Positions 1 through 7,094 of a stretch of 64,000 nt of DNA are shown here, in pieces. The DNA is from Abyssicoccus albus (lineage in GTDB: Bacteria; Bacillota; Bacilli; Staphylococcales; Abyssicoccaceae). The number at the start of each line of letters is the position of its first letter. Position 1 is the first letter of the stretch. Made by a program: the position numbers and the translations under genes. Below the pieces are notes generated by a model. The model saw only the letters and a program-made list of their open reading frames with translations. It had not been told where the DNA came from and ran no database searches. The stretch spans positions 807,956 through 871,955 of the forward strand of contig NZ_RKRK01000002.1 of NCBI RefSeq assembly GCF_003815035.1, given 5' to 3'.

Positions 1-1565
1 TTGATATAGATAAATAAGATTAATAATAATAGTACACAATAAAATCGTATATTTTTTAACATATTAAGCCTCGAGACATAATCACTGAGCATAAACCGAT
101 CGATAAAACTCAATATTATTATCCAAAGCAACAATGTTAAATTTAAAACTATACCTTCTAGTTGTCGATGATGAATCAACCATCGATCAAAATGAAATGT
201 ATCAATCATGTTCATCATCAGATTATAAATAGATACAAAGTAATTAAATATAAACATAAAAAGATCTGTTGGGAGCATAATAAATTCAAATACGATGATG
301 ATTAAAGCAATTGGAAACATTATCGATTGGAGTAAAGGAATGGCCCATACATTATGAATTAAAGCGTTAAGATTTGTCGACGGTTGGATAAAATAAAGGA
401 CAAACATTGAGTACACTAACGTCATGAAGTTGATATAAAGAAAGAGTATTATTGGTGAGTGAATTTGTTGCAATGTTTTAAAATGAAGGACAAATCCTAA
501 GCAAATGACAAAAGATAATTGAAAACCTAAATCATAGACATCCATCGGAAAAAACAAAACATAGAGTAAAAATGCTATGACGATATAGTCGATCGGTTTA
601 AATTTTAAAGTGGTATATTGAGTGATTTCATAAACAATAAATAAAGATGCTGCTCGCATCAAACTCGGTGCAAATGATGTTAATATTAATATTGGAAATA
701 AGAGAGAAAATATGATGAGTGTTCTGATGGGTGGCGGCACTTTAACCATGTGCATAAACAACGTGATGAACCCGAGCGTCATCGTTAAATGTGATCCACT
801 CACTGCAAATAAGTGATATATTCCTAAGTGTAATGTTTCATCTATCATTGATTGATCGACAAATCGTTGATCACCGAACACAAGTAATACGAGCATTTGA
901 ACACTCTCTATAGGTAATTTACTTTTTAATTTTTCTAGAAATTTTTCTTGTGAATATTGTATATGTTCAATCATAGTTAAGGATCGATCAGTACAGTGTT
1001 CAATACTTTCGACAAACAGCTGTCTTACGAAGCCTTTACGGATCATATAGGTTCGATAATCAAAATGTACATCATTTCGTTTAGGTTGAAACATTTGTAA
1101 TTCAGCGGTTACTTTACAATGCTTTTTGTAAAGATCATATTCACTCGCAAGATCAATTGGAACATATGCTTTCATTTTAAATGTTTCACCTTTAAGTCTT
1201 GCGGTCACAAATTCACCGACAACATATTTACCATCAGATTGTTCATCTAGTCGGCCATCAAATGATATGTCGAACGTTTTATCGTTCGTCTCGGATAGTA
1301 TTTTATCTAAATCATTATATTGCTTATGTATCATTCCATCGTTAAATTTAACATATTCAGCGATCATAAATGCACTGATTATAATGATACACATTACATT
1401 TATAAACTGATACCGAGACAGAAAAATCAATTGGCGATACTTATAATGTACGACGCATACAAAGAAGAATATGACAAGTACCATCAAATAAATAGGAACA
1501 TTTAAAAACATGAGAAATAACATGAGCGCTAGCAAATAGTAATAATCTCTATAATATTTCCACAT
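1..1565 (-). CDS. comEC: ComEC DNA-uptake channel protein, C-terminal part beyond the window
   Basis: Polytopic membrane channel through which single-stranded DNA enters the cytoplasm during competence. The reading frame starts at an ATG at 1565 behind an AGGTGA ribosome site and stays open to base 1, giving about 521 visible codons; the C-terminus is cut by the window edge. The N-terminus (WKYYRDYYYLLAL...) holds two or three hydrophobic segments, followed by a soluble OB-fold-like part. The ComEC family motif YHLFAVSGSHLTM is encoded near 784-823 and is followed by many membrane helices. It is third in a comEA-comEB-comEC operon, 24 bp after comEB. No frameshift is seen in the part I translated. 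Identification is firm from motif, topology and context. Whether the missing part carries the usual metallo-hydrolase domain cannot be seen. Confidence 0.9.
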   Translation of the reverse strand, partial: MWKYYRDYYYLLALMLFLMFLNVPIYLMVLVIFFFVCVVHYKYRQLIFLSRYQFINVMCIIIISAFMIAEYVKFNDGMIHKQYNDLDKILSETNDKTFDISFDGRLDEQSDGKYVVGEFVTARLKGETFKMKAYVPIDLASEYDLYKKHCKVTAELQMFQPKRNDVHFDYRTYMIRKGFVRQLFVESIEHCTDRSLTMIEHIQYSQEKFLEKLKSKLPIESVQMLVLLVFGDQRFVDQSMIDETLHLGIYHLFAVSGSHLTMTLGFITLFMHMVKVPPPIRTLIIFSLLFPILILTSFAPSLMRAASLFIVYEITQYTTLKFKPIDYIVIAFLLYVLFFPMDVYDLGFQLSFVICLGFVLHFKTLQQIHSPIILFLYINFMTLVYSMFVLYFIQPSTNLNALIHNVWAIPLLQSIMFPIALIIIVFEFIMLPTDLFMFIFNYFVSIYNLMMNMIDTFHFDRWLIHHRQLEGIVLNLTLLLWIIILSFIDRFMLSDYVSRLNMLKNIRFYCVLLLLILFIYI

Positions 1566-1589
1566 CTTTATGAATCACCTAGTTATTAT

Positions 1590-2054
1590 TTATGTAATAT
1601 CACTAAACGTTTTTAACATTTTTTCACGGTCATATGGGATGTGTACCATTTCAACATCATTCTTTTTAAATAATTCAATTGCATAAGGGTGATTTTTATA
1701 ATTTTCTGCATAATACACTTTCTTAATCCCAGCTTGAATAATTGATTTCGTACAATGAATGCACGGGAAGTGACTAACATAAATGTGAGCACCGTTTGTC
1801 TCAACACCCATTTTACTACATTGAATAATTGCATTCATTTCAGCATGAATTGTGCGTATGCAATGACCTCCTTCAATAAGGCAACCAACATCCGTACAAT
1901 GTTCATCACCAGACACTGAACCATTATAACCACTTGCAATGACACGTTTATCTTTTACGATAATTGCACCGACACTTAATCTTGTACACGTCGATCGTGT
2001 TGCCAGTAACTTCGCTTGTGCCATAAAATATTCATCCCATTGTAGTCTATTCAT
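1590..2054 (-). CDS. comEB: ComEB, dCMP deaminase family protein
   Basis: A 154-residue zinc deaminase of the deoxycytidylate deaminase family, which converts dCMP to dUMP for thymidylate synthesis. It shows the deaminase zinc ligands: HAE at H70-E72 (TIHAEMNA) and PCIHC with Cys98 and Cys101. The extra Cys/His-rich insert around residues 53-65 (C...C...GGHC) is typical of dCMP deaminases. It sits between comEA and comEC, as in Bacillus and Staphylococcus; in those genera the gene is co-transcribed with the uptake genes but is not itself needed for DNA uptake. The start at 2054 follows a GGAGGATATT ribosome site. The length is normal for the family. Confidence 0.93.
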   Translation of the reverse strand: MNRLQWDEYFMAQAKLLATRSTCTRLSVGAIIVKDKRVIASGYNGSVSGDEHCTDVGCLIEGGHCIRTIHAEMNAIIQCSKMGVETNGAHIYVSHFPCIHCTKSIIQAGIKKVYYAENYKNHPYAIELFKKNDVEMVHIPYDREKMLKTFSDIT

Positions 2055-2077
2055 AATATCCTCCTATAATTAAAGCG

Positions 2078-2755
2078 TTACACGCAAATATATGACTTCA
2101 TTGTATCAAATGTTTTGTCACCAATCCCAGAAACATTTTTTATCTCATCAATTGTATCAAACGGTTGCTCTGACCGATAATTAGAAATATCTAATGCACG
2201 CTTTGGTCCTATACCTGGAATCGTTTGTAAATCAGCTGTTGAAGCATTATTAATATTGATACATTGTTGATCTATATCTTGGTCTGAAGTTTCTTTAGAG
2301 TGATTATTATTTTTTGAATAAAACTTTTCAATACTATCATCACGTTGTCGTTGATCCGGTATATAAATCACCATTTCATCATGCACCTCTTTTGCCATGT
2401 TCACTTTTGCTAAATCAGCATGTTGAGTTGGTTTCGCAAGTTTCAATACATCATCAACCCGATCACCTTTTGAAAGCACATAAACCTTAGGATGAGTAAC
2501 AGCCCCTTTCACTTCAACCATTATTTGCTCATTTATTGACTCATTAGACTGAACCTCTTCAACTGATTTTATTGGTGAATCCTGTTGTTCTAATTTTTTT
2601 TGATTGGTTAGTTGCATAATTTCAGAATCTTGTTCGACAGGGTTAATAAAATAACTAACTCCAATACTAATACACACAATCATCATCATAAGTGAGATAC
2701 ACACGATAGGAATGTTGTTAAGTAACCAATATTTAATTTGATTTATTTTTGACAT
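2078..2755 (-). CDS. comEA: ComEA, DNA receptor for competence
   Basis: A 225-residue, membrane-anchored protein that binds double-stranded DNA outside the cell and passes it to ComEC. One hydrophobic anchor lies at about residues 12-35. It is followed by a polar linker, a SLBB-like segment (VEVKGAVTHP... at about 80-125), another low-complexity polar linker, and a C-terminal pair of helix-hairpin-helix motifs (IPGIGPKRALDI and VSGIGDKTFD, about 178-215), which is the DNA-binding part. Order and length fit Gram-positive ComEA. It is the first gene of comEABC. Its Shine-Dalgarno GGAGG lies inside a predicted hairpin (see 2761-2796), so translation may be controlled. Confidence 0.93.
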   Translation of the reverse strand: MSKINQIKYWLLNNIPIVCISLMMMIVCISIGVSYFINPVEQDSEIMQLTNQKKLEQQDSPIKSVEEVQSNESINEQIMVEVKGAVTHPKVYVLSKGDRVDDVLKLAKPTQHADLAKVNMAKEVHDEMVIYIPDQRQRDDSIEKFYSKNNNHSKETSDQDIDQQCININNASTADLQTIPGIGPKRALDISNYRSEQPFDTIDEIKNVSGIGDKTFDTMKSYICV

Positions 2756-2760
2756 AAAAA

Positions 2761-2796
2761 AGACCTCCTCACTATATATATCGTGAAAAAAGGTCT
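2761..2796 (-). promoter_or_regulatory. Hairpin covering the comEA ribosome-binding site
   Basis: On the minus strand, AGACCT at one end pairs with AGGTCT at the other, and an inner CAC/GTG pairing surrounds an AT-rich loop. The 3' arm contains the comEA Shine-Dalgarno (GAGGAGGTC) and is followed at once by six T residues and the ATG. The element could mask the ribosome site or act as a weak terminator. The pairing is seen; the regulatory role is inference. Confidence 0.45.
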
Positions 2797-2840
2797 AATT
2801 TCTTAAAATATTTAATAAAACTTTACAAATTTACAATAAA

Positions 2841-3368
2841 TTAATGTTGTACATGATTGAACAACTCATTCTCATCAGTATCAATTGGTTTGTCATTACT
2901 AATGACAGAAAAACTACCATCAGTTTCTAAAATGACCACTTGTACATTTTTTAAACTATGAATGCCTTGAGCACGAACAGCTTGCATGATCTCAACTTCA
3001 AGAATACGTTCTCTTTTCATTGCGTCATATAGGTATTCACCTTCATAAAATAATAACGTCGGATTTGATTTAATTAAACGGCTAAAGAATTGATTATGAT
3101 AAGATATTTTAGTCATCAAAAATTGCATGATAATTAACGTTGATAACGCTGCAATCCCTTGAGCAATCGTAACATCTTTACTCATAATAATCGTTGCAAG
3201 AATTGAACCGATTGCAACGGTCACAATTAAATCAAATGCGTTCATTTTACTGAGCGTTCTTTTACCACTTATTCTTAGTAAAACGATGAGTGAAATATAA
3301 GATAAAATTCCAATTACAATTGTTTTTATTATAATGTTAATATCTTTAAAAAATATTTCTTCTAGCAT
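2841..3368 (-). CDS. DUF421 (YetF-like) membrane protein
   Basis: A 175-residue protein of the DUF421 family (Bacillus YetF/YdfR relatives); its biochemical role is unknown. Three hydrophobic segments occupy about residues 10-90. They are interrupted by the conserved family stretch RISGKRTLSKMNAFDLIVTV and followed by a soluble C-terminal domain with the typical end (VVILETDGSFSVI). The length is somewhat short for the family (often 200-230), but the conserved core is intact. It stands alone between comEA and a repeat block, in a segment that separates the comE genes from the rsfS cluster, so it may be part of an accessory insert. The start at 3368 is backed by an AAGGAG ribosome site. Confidence 0.8.
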   Translation of the reverse strand: MLEEIFFKDINIIIKTIVIGILSYISLIVLLRISGKRTLSKMNAFDLIVTVAIGSILATIIMSKDVTIAQGIAALSTLIIMQFLMTKISYHNQFFSRLIKSNPTLLFYEGEYLYDAMKRERILEVEIMQAVRAQGIHSLKNVQVVILETDGSFSVISNDKPIDTDENELFNHVQH

Positions 3369-3447
3369 ATTAATAACTCCTTGAAATACATTATATATTA
3401 ATATATAACTAATGAAATATATTTTATTCTTTACTATAAATTTAGGC

Positions 3448-3621
3448 AGACTTCATTTTCTATCCATACTTGCGCGCAGATTCATTTTGCGCGCAAGTAT
3501 CACCCTATTCCATTCATTTTCTTGCCATACCTGCGCGCAGATTCATTTTGCGCGCAAGTACGACCCTATTCCATTCATTTTCTTGCCATACTTGCGCGCA
3601 GATTCGTTTTGCGCGCAAGTA
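3448..3621. repeat. Block of three 61-bp tandem units with GCGC-rich palindromes
   Basis: Three copies of a 32-bp imperfect palindrome (arms ACTTGCGCGC and GCGCGCAAGT around an 11-base loop) start at 3468, 3529 and 3590, which is exactly 61 bp apart. The linkers between them are nearly identical and pyrimidine-rich on the plus strand. A partial linker precedes the first unit. The palindrome arms are strikingly GC-rich for this AT-rich genome. Apparent reading frames across the block (SILARRFILR-type) are products of the repeat and are not genes. The block lies just 3' of the membrane-protein gene ending at 3632. Confidence 0.9.
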
Positions 3622-3631
3622 TTTAATAATA

Positions 3632-4027
3632 TTAGCGTTTTTTTATAATTATTGAAGTTATACTAACACACCAAATATAGATAAATAATAATATCCATAA
3701 ATAAATAATTGGAACTGAAGAATAGTCTAATAAAGTAAAAAGTGAAATACCAAGATAAATAATAATTATTAAAATGTGTGATCCCAATAAATTCATTTTT
3801 ATAAAATTCTTTATCGTTCGTTCATCAACTTCTACTAAGTTAGATTTATTTGATTTAATTTTTATAAAGTGAAACAATGCATAAAGTGTGATTCCAAAAA
3901 ATCCACCAATTACGACTTCATACGGAAAAAATCCCTGAAATAAATAGATTAATGTTGCTCCTATTGTTATTCCTATCATTAACCCAACACATGTAAAATA
4001 CACGTTAGTTATATTATTTTTGTGCAT
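3632..4027 (-). CDS. Small membrane protein paired with an XRE regulator
   Basis: A 131-residue protein of unknown function with four hydrophobic segments, at about residues 8-30, 33-55, 78-100 and 105-127. A short cytoplasmic segment with the motif VDERTIKNF sits in the middle; it is seen in several small membrane proteins encoded beside XRE regulators in Firmicutes. I chose the ATG at 4027 over the one at 4033 because the ribosome site GAGGAGG touches the latter and stands 6 bases from the former. The gene overlaps the end of the XRE gene, so the two are translationally coupled. A role in sensing or immunity to membrane stress is possible but unsupported. Confidence 0.72.
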   Translation of the reverse strand: MHKNNITNVYFTCVGLMIGITIGATLIYLFQGFFPYEVVIGGFFGITLYALFHFIKIKSNKSNLVEVDERTIKNFIKMNLLGSHILIIIIYLGISLFTLLDYSSVPIIYLWILLFIYIWCVSITSIIIKKR

Positions 4028-4232
4028 TGTCATCCTCCTCTAAACTAAATATCTCATCAAATGGTGTATCAAAATATTTCGAAATTTTTAAAGCAAGTTC
4101 TAAGCTAGGATTATATTTACTCTTTTCAATAGCATTAATCGTTTGTCTAGTAATGTGTAAGTCTTCTGCCATCTTTACTTGAGTTATCCCTCTTTCAAGA
4201 CGAATTGTTTTAATATTATTTTTTACTTTCAA
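4014..4232 (-). CDS. XRE/Cro-family transcriptional regulator
   Basis: A 72-residue, single-domain helix-turn-helix protein of the compact YozG/Cro type. The HTH lies at about residues 9-45 (ERGITQVKMAEDLHITRQTINAIEKSKYNPS in pieces), followed by the common tail KYFDTPFDEIFSLEED. It is the first gene of a two-gene operon with the membrane protein. Two copies of an 18-bp perfect palindrome, the second extended to 34 bp, flank its promoter, so autoregulation is likely. Its ribosome site GGAGG abuts the first palindrome. This is the usual layout of small XRE/membrane-protein pairs in Firmicutes, whose signals are mostly unknown. Confidence 0.85.
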   Translation of the reverse strand: MKVKNNIKTIRLERGITQVKMAEDLHITRQTINAIEKSKYNPSLELALKISKYFDTPFDEIFSLEEDDNAQK

Positions 4233-4245
4233 AAATCACTCCTCC

Positions 4246-4279
4246 AAACTAGATGTAAAGATATCTTTACATCTAGTTT
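4246..4279. promoter_or_regulatory. 34-bp perfect palindrome, operator 1 of the XRE operon
   Basis: Perfect inverted repeat whose 18-bp core is TGTAAAGATATCTTTACA (4254-4271), extended on both sides by CTAGA/TCTAG-type matches. It covers the likely transcription start and the -10 box (TAAACT on the minus strand, 4275-4280) and ends next to the ribosome site of the XRE gene. It is probably the binding site of that regulator. Confidence 0.75.
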
Positions 4280-4297
4280 AGAATATTTATTCATTTA

Positions 4298-4315
4298 TGT
4301 AAAGATATCTTTACA
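4298..4315. promoter_or_regulatory. Second copy of the palindrome, operator 2, holding the -35 box
   Basis: Same 18-bp core as at 4254-4271, 44 bp away centre to centre (about four helical turns). On the minus strand its half-site supplies a -35 box TTTACA (4298-4303), placed 17 bp from the -10 box TAAACT at 4275-4280. Binding here would block RNA polymerase directly. Confidence 0.72.
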
Positions 4316-4325
4316 CATAAAATAT

Positions 4326-4415
4326 GATGCGCGTAAAACTCATTTGCGCGCACCATAGCAGCCTTTTCAATCGTTTTCCTATTTATCATGCGCGTAAAAC
4401 TCGTTTGCGCGCATG
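4326..4415. repeat. Two 61-bp units with TGCGCG/CGCGCA palindromes
   Basis: Palindromes with arms ATGCGCG and CGCGCAT around a 13-base AT-rich loop start at 4326 and 4387, again exactly 61 bp apart, with a pyrimidine-rich linker (plus strand). They resemble the block at 3448-3621 in spacing and GCGC core but differ in arm sequence and loop. The pair stands between the XRE promoter and the terminator of the rsfS-side operon. Confidence 0.85.
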
Positions 4416-4420
4416 AAAAA

Positions 4421-4442
4421 AAGCACAACAGTTGTTGTGCTT
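4421..4442 (-). terminator. Intrinsic terminator after the methyltransferase gene
   Basis: The perfect stem AAGCACAAC / GTTGTGCTT with an AGTT loop is followed on the minus strand by a run of seven T. It ends the leftward transcript of the yqeG...rsfS-methyltransferase cluster. Confidence 0.85.
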
Positions 4443-4453
4443 AATACATTCCA

Positions 4454-5188
4454 TTATTTGAATGCAGCAAAAAACATTCTATGTTGGTTGTTGAAATGAA
4501 CATCTTCACGATTGAAATCATAAAATACTTCAATACGACTAAAACCAACATCTTCCAATAAATTTAAATACATTTCTTTAGAAAATGTACGTTGTGTATG
4601 GAATTCATCAAATCGTTCAAATAATTCATCTTTTTTAACGAAAAATGTTAATTCATGATCAATATAACCATCATCATCAACATCACTCGTCCAATGATAA
4701 AAAATTTCTTCTCGATCTTCATAGAATACACCGTCTGTAAATAACTTCACTTTCTCTAAAGTATGAACGTCAAAGATCAATACCCCATCAGGGCTTAAAT
4801 GGTTGAATGATTGTTTGAACAGTTGATGGACACTATCGATTTCTGTCACGTAATTCAGCGAATCACATAAACATGTCAACATATCAAACGTTTCATTGAA
4901 TTTCATTTCAACCATATCCATCACGTGGTATTCGACTTGATTAGATTTAGTCTGTGCAAGATTAATCATTGATTCACTCAAATCTATTCCTACACGACGT
5001 TTAAATTGATTTGACAGTTTATCATGCATCAATAATTTCCCAGTACCGCAGCCAAGGTCTAGAATCGATTGATGTTGAAGTTGCTTAAACTGTTCAATGA
5101 TTGAAATCCAACCGTCCAAATCATGATCGTCTGTCAATTCATCATAAATTGAAGCGAGATTATTATATTGAGTTAATTCATTACCCAT
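4454..5188 (-). CDS. Class I SAM-dependent methyltransferase next to rsfS
   Basis: A 244-residue protein with the class I methyltransferase fold. Motif I is ILDLGCGTGKLL (about residues 42-53), followed by an acidic post-I position (GIDLSESM) and a motif IV-like VLIFDVHT. The substrate is unknown. An orthologue occupies this place, directly after rsfS, in staphylococci and bacilli (YqeM family). The ATG at 5188 overlaps the end of rsfS by 8 bp, which suggests translational coupling; a GTG 12 bases upstream is also possible but has no ribosome site. A terminator follows 12 bp after the stop. Confidence 0.82.
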   Translation of the reverse strand: MGNELTQYNNLASIYDELTDDHDLDGWISIIEQFKQLQHQSILDLGCGTGKLLMHDKLSNQFKRRVGIDLSESMINLAQTKSNQVEYHVMDMVEMKFNETFDMLTCLCDSLNYVTEIDSVHQLFKQSFNHLSPDGVLIFDVHTLEKVKLFTDGVFYEDREEIFYHWTSDVDDDGYIDHELTFFVKKDELFERFDEFHTQRTFSKEMYLNLLEDVGFSRIEVFYDFNREDVHFNNQHRMFFAAFK

Positions 5189-5534
5189 TAATTGTCTCAC
5201 TTTCTACAATCGGTGCTTCTTTAAATAGACGCTCTAAATTGTAATAGCTACGTTCTTCTTTATTGAAGACATGGATTACAACATCTGTTGCATCCACTAA
5301 GATCCAGTTTGCTTCAGTAAATCCTTCTAATCGTTTAATCTCTACACCATTCTTCTCTATTTCTTCTTTAACATGTCTAGCAATTGCTTGAACTTGCTTC
5401 TCACTATTACCGTGACAAATCACAAAATAATCAGTAATTGGTGATTTACCTTTCATGTCGAAGACTAAAATATCTTCTGCAATTTTATCATCACATGCAT
5501 TATAAGCTATTTCCATTAGTGTTTTTGATTCCAT
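5181..5534 (-). CDS. rsfS: RsfS, ribosomal silencing factor
   Basis: A 117-residue protein of the RsfS/Iojap family. It binds ribosomal protein L14 (uL14) on the 50S subunit and blocks joining with the 30S when nutrients are short. The family signature DMKGKSPITDYFVICHGNSE lies near residues 26-46, with the downstream WILVDATDVVIHVFNKEER near 77-95. An AAGGA ribosome site stands 7 bases before the ATG. It follows yqeK by 17 bp and overlaps the methyltransferase gene, as in related genomes. Confidence 0.94.
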   Translation of the reverse strand: MESKTLMEIAYNACDDKIAEDILVFDMKGKSPITDYFVICHGNSEKQVQAIARHVKEEIEKNGVEIKRLEGFTEANWILVDATDVVIHVFNKEERSYYNLERLFKEAPIVESETING

Positions 5535-5551
5535 TCAATCATCCTTTTCAA

Positions 5552-6124
5552 TTAATTCGTCATATTATAATAGTTGTAACACTCTAACGTCAATTTATAA
5601 ATTGAACTATTATTTTTGATCAAATAGTGCATATTTTTCTTAGTAATTTCAAAAATCGCCTTGTCTAATTTATGTTCTTTAAATACAATGTCACGTATAG
5701 TATCGACATCTTTTTGATCTCGTGCTGGTTCGATATAATCAGCAATAAAAACGATTTTTTCTAACGTACTCATTTCTTTACGCCCTGTTGTATGATACCT
5801 CATCGCATTCAAAAGATTTTCATTCGTAATGCCATGTTCATGTTCCATGATTACCGCAGCGATTGGACCGTGCAATACTTCGCTGCCATAACTGAGTAAT
5901 TCGTTATCTAATTTGAATTCTGTAATCTTTTGGTACATATAAGATAAATCGTCGTATTTTGCATAATCATGTAAAATACTTGCTATAACCAAATGTTCTT
6001 CATTAACATCTAATGACAGTTCATTTCTAATTTTTAAAGCAGTTTCTTTTACACGAAGGCTATGCTCGTATCTTTTCGTAGGTAATTTATCATGAATTAA
6101 TTGAGTCGCTTTCTTTTCTTTCAT
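5552..6124 (-). CDS. yqeK: YqeK, HD-domain symmetrical Ap4A hydrolase
   Basis: A 190-residue HD-domain phosphohydrolase. YqeK enzymes split diadenosine tetraphosphate symmetrically to two ADP. Metal-binding residues are seen as RYEHSLRVKE (His near residue 20), the HD pair in ASILHDYAKYD (about 49-59), and the later histidines in LHGPIAA and RYHTTG. The ATG at 6124 is chosen because AAGGAGG lies at the right distance; a longer frame back to 6187 has no such site and would run deeper into nadD. The gene overlaps the 3' end of nadD by 35 bp. Confidence 0.9.
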   Translation of the reverse strand: MKEKKATQLIHDKLPTKRYEHSLRVKETALKIRNELSLDVNEEHLVIASILHDYAKYDDLSYMYQKITEFKLDNELLSYGSEVLHGPIAAVIMEHEHGITNENLLNAMRYHTTGRKEMSTLEKIVFIADYIEPARDQKDVDTIRDIVFKEHKLDKAIFEITKKNMHYLIKNNSSIYKLTLECYNYYNMTN

Positions 6125-6731
6125 ATAAGTGCTCCTCCTTAATATAGTCATACACTGACTTTGGCAACATATGACGAACAGACACATGATGTGCTAACTT
6201 ATCGCGTATATCTGTTGAACTCATTTCAGTAATTTGTATATCTATTGGTATGAATCGTGCTTCGTAATGCTTAAACAGTTCATGTTCCGAAATATAATCA
6301 GCCAATTTTTTTGAATCTTTGTAACGTTTCACAATAACAACATAAACATTTTCTATAATCATTTTTACATTTTTCCACTGATCGAAATCATACAATTGAT
6401 CTTCACCAATCAACATATAAAGTCGTTCCTTTGGATAAATCATCTTCAAGTGTTCAATCGTTTTAAACGTGTAGCTTTTCGACTTTTGCTCTAATTCAAA
6501 GGAACTAATCTCAATATTCATTGTAGTCGAAACATCATTAAACGCAATTTGCAACATCTCATAACGATGATGATCTTCTACATTCGGTCTAGTTGATTTA
6601 TGTGGTGACTGCTTTGCAGGCATCACGATTAACTCATCTAAAGACAATAACTCATACATTTGAATTGCAGCACTCACATGACCATTATGAATCGGATCAA
6701 AAGATCCTCCGTATAAACCAATATTAGTCAT
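6090..6731 (-). CDS. nadD: NadD, nicotinate-mononucleotide adenylyltransferase
   Basis: A 213-residue nucleotidyltransferase that makes deamido-NAD from nicotinate mononucleotide and ATP, an essential step of NAD synthesis. It shows the N-terminal GGSFDPIHNGHV (residues 8-19), holding the HxGH-type catalytic motif, and the C-terminal SSTDIRDKLA near residue 171, matching the ISSTxxR motif. It overlaps yhbY by 8 bp and yqeK by 35 bp, forming a tightly coupled run aroE-yhbY-nadD-yqeK-rsfS. Confidence 0.95.
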   Translation of the reverse strand: MTNIGLYGGSFDPIHNGHVSAAIQMYELLSLDELIVMPAKQSPHKSTRPNVEDHHRYEMLQIAFNDVSTTMNIEISSFELEQKSKSYTFKTIEHLKMIYPKERLYMLIGEDQLYDFDQWKNVKMIIENVYVVIVKRYKDSKKLADYISEHELFKHYEARFIPIDIQITEMSSTDIRDKLAHHVSVRHMLPKSVYDYIKEEHLYERKESDSINS

Positions 6732-7038
6732 TAGACTTACTTGGTAAACTATATTTTGAAGATTTTAGTTCATAGTTCTTTTTATATAGTATAATCTTTG
6801 AACCAATAATTTGAACGACTTCAGCCTTAAGGGATTGTGCAAGGGACATTGCTAACTCATTCATATCATCATCGTTATTTTGTAACACACTAATTTTAAT
6901 GAGTTCATGTTTCTCTAAATACTCATTGATTTGAGTTAACATATTATCATTAATACCTTCTTTTCCAATTTGTAACGGTGCATTCAAATGATGTGCTGAC
7001 TTTCTTAAATATCTTTTATCTGCGCCTGTTAATTTCAT
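6724..7038 (-). CDS. yhbY: YhbY, CRM-domain RNA-binding protein
   Basis: A 104-residue protein with a CRM (YhbY-like) domain that associates with pre-50S ribosomal particles. The N-terminal family pattern LTGADKRYLRKSAHHL and the following GKEGI loop (residues 3-30) are clear. A Lys/Ser-rich tail after residue 90 is variable in the family. It lies between aroE (56 bp gap) and nadD (overlap of 8 bp). With RsfS and YqeH it makes this cluster rich in ribosome-assembly functions. Confidence 0.93.
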   Translation of the reverse strand: MKLTGADKRYLRKSAHHLNAPLQIGKEGINDNMLTQINEYLEKHELIKISVLQNNDDDMNELAMSLAQSLKAEVVQIIGSKIILYKKNYELKSSKYSLPSKSND

Positions 7039-7094
7039 GATTTCACCTCTAATTCATATTTTTGTTCTAACTGTAACCCTGACAATTATAAATG

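Noticed and set aside
1613-1834. 73-codon frame inside comEB
   Set aside because: Shadow of comEB in another frame; comEB has intact zinc motifs and a ribosome site.
3412-3655. Plus-strand reading frames across the 61-bp repeats (also 26876-27073)
   Set aside because: They are made of the repeat itself translated several times, have no ribosome site, and match no protein pattern.
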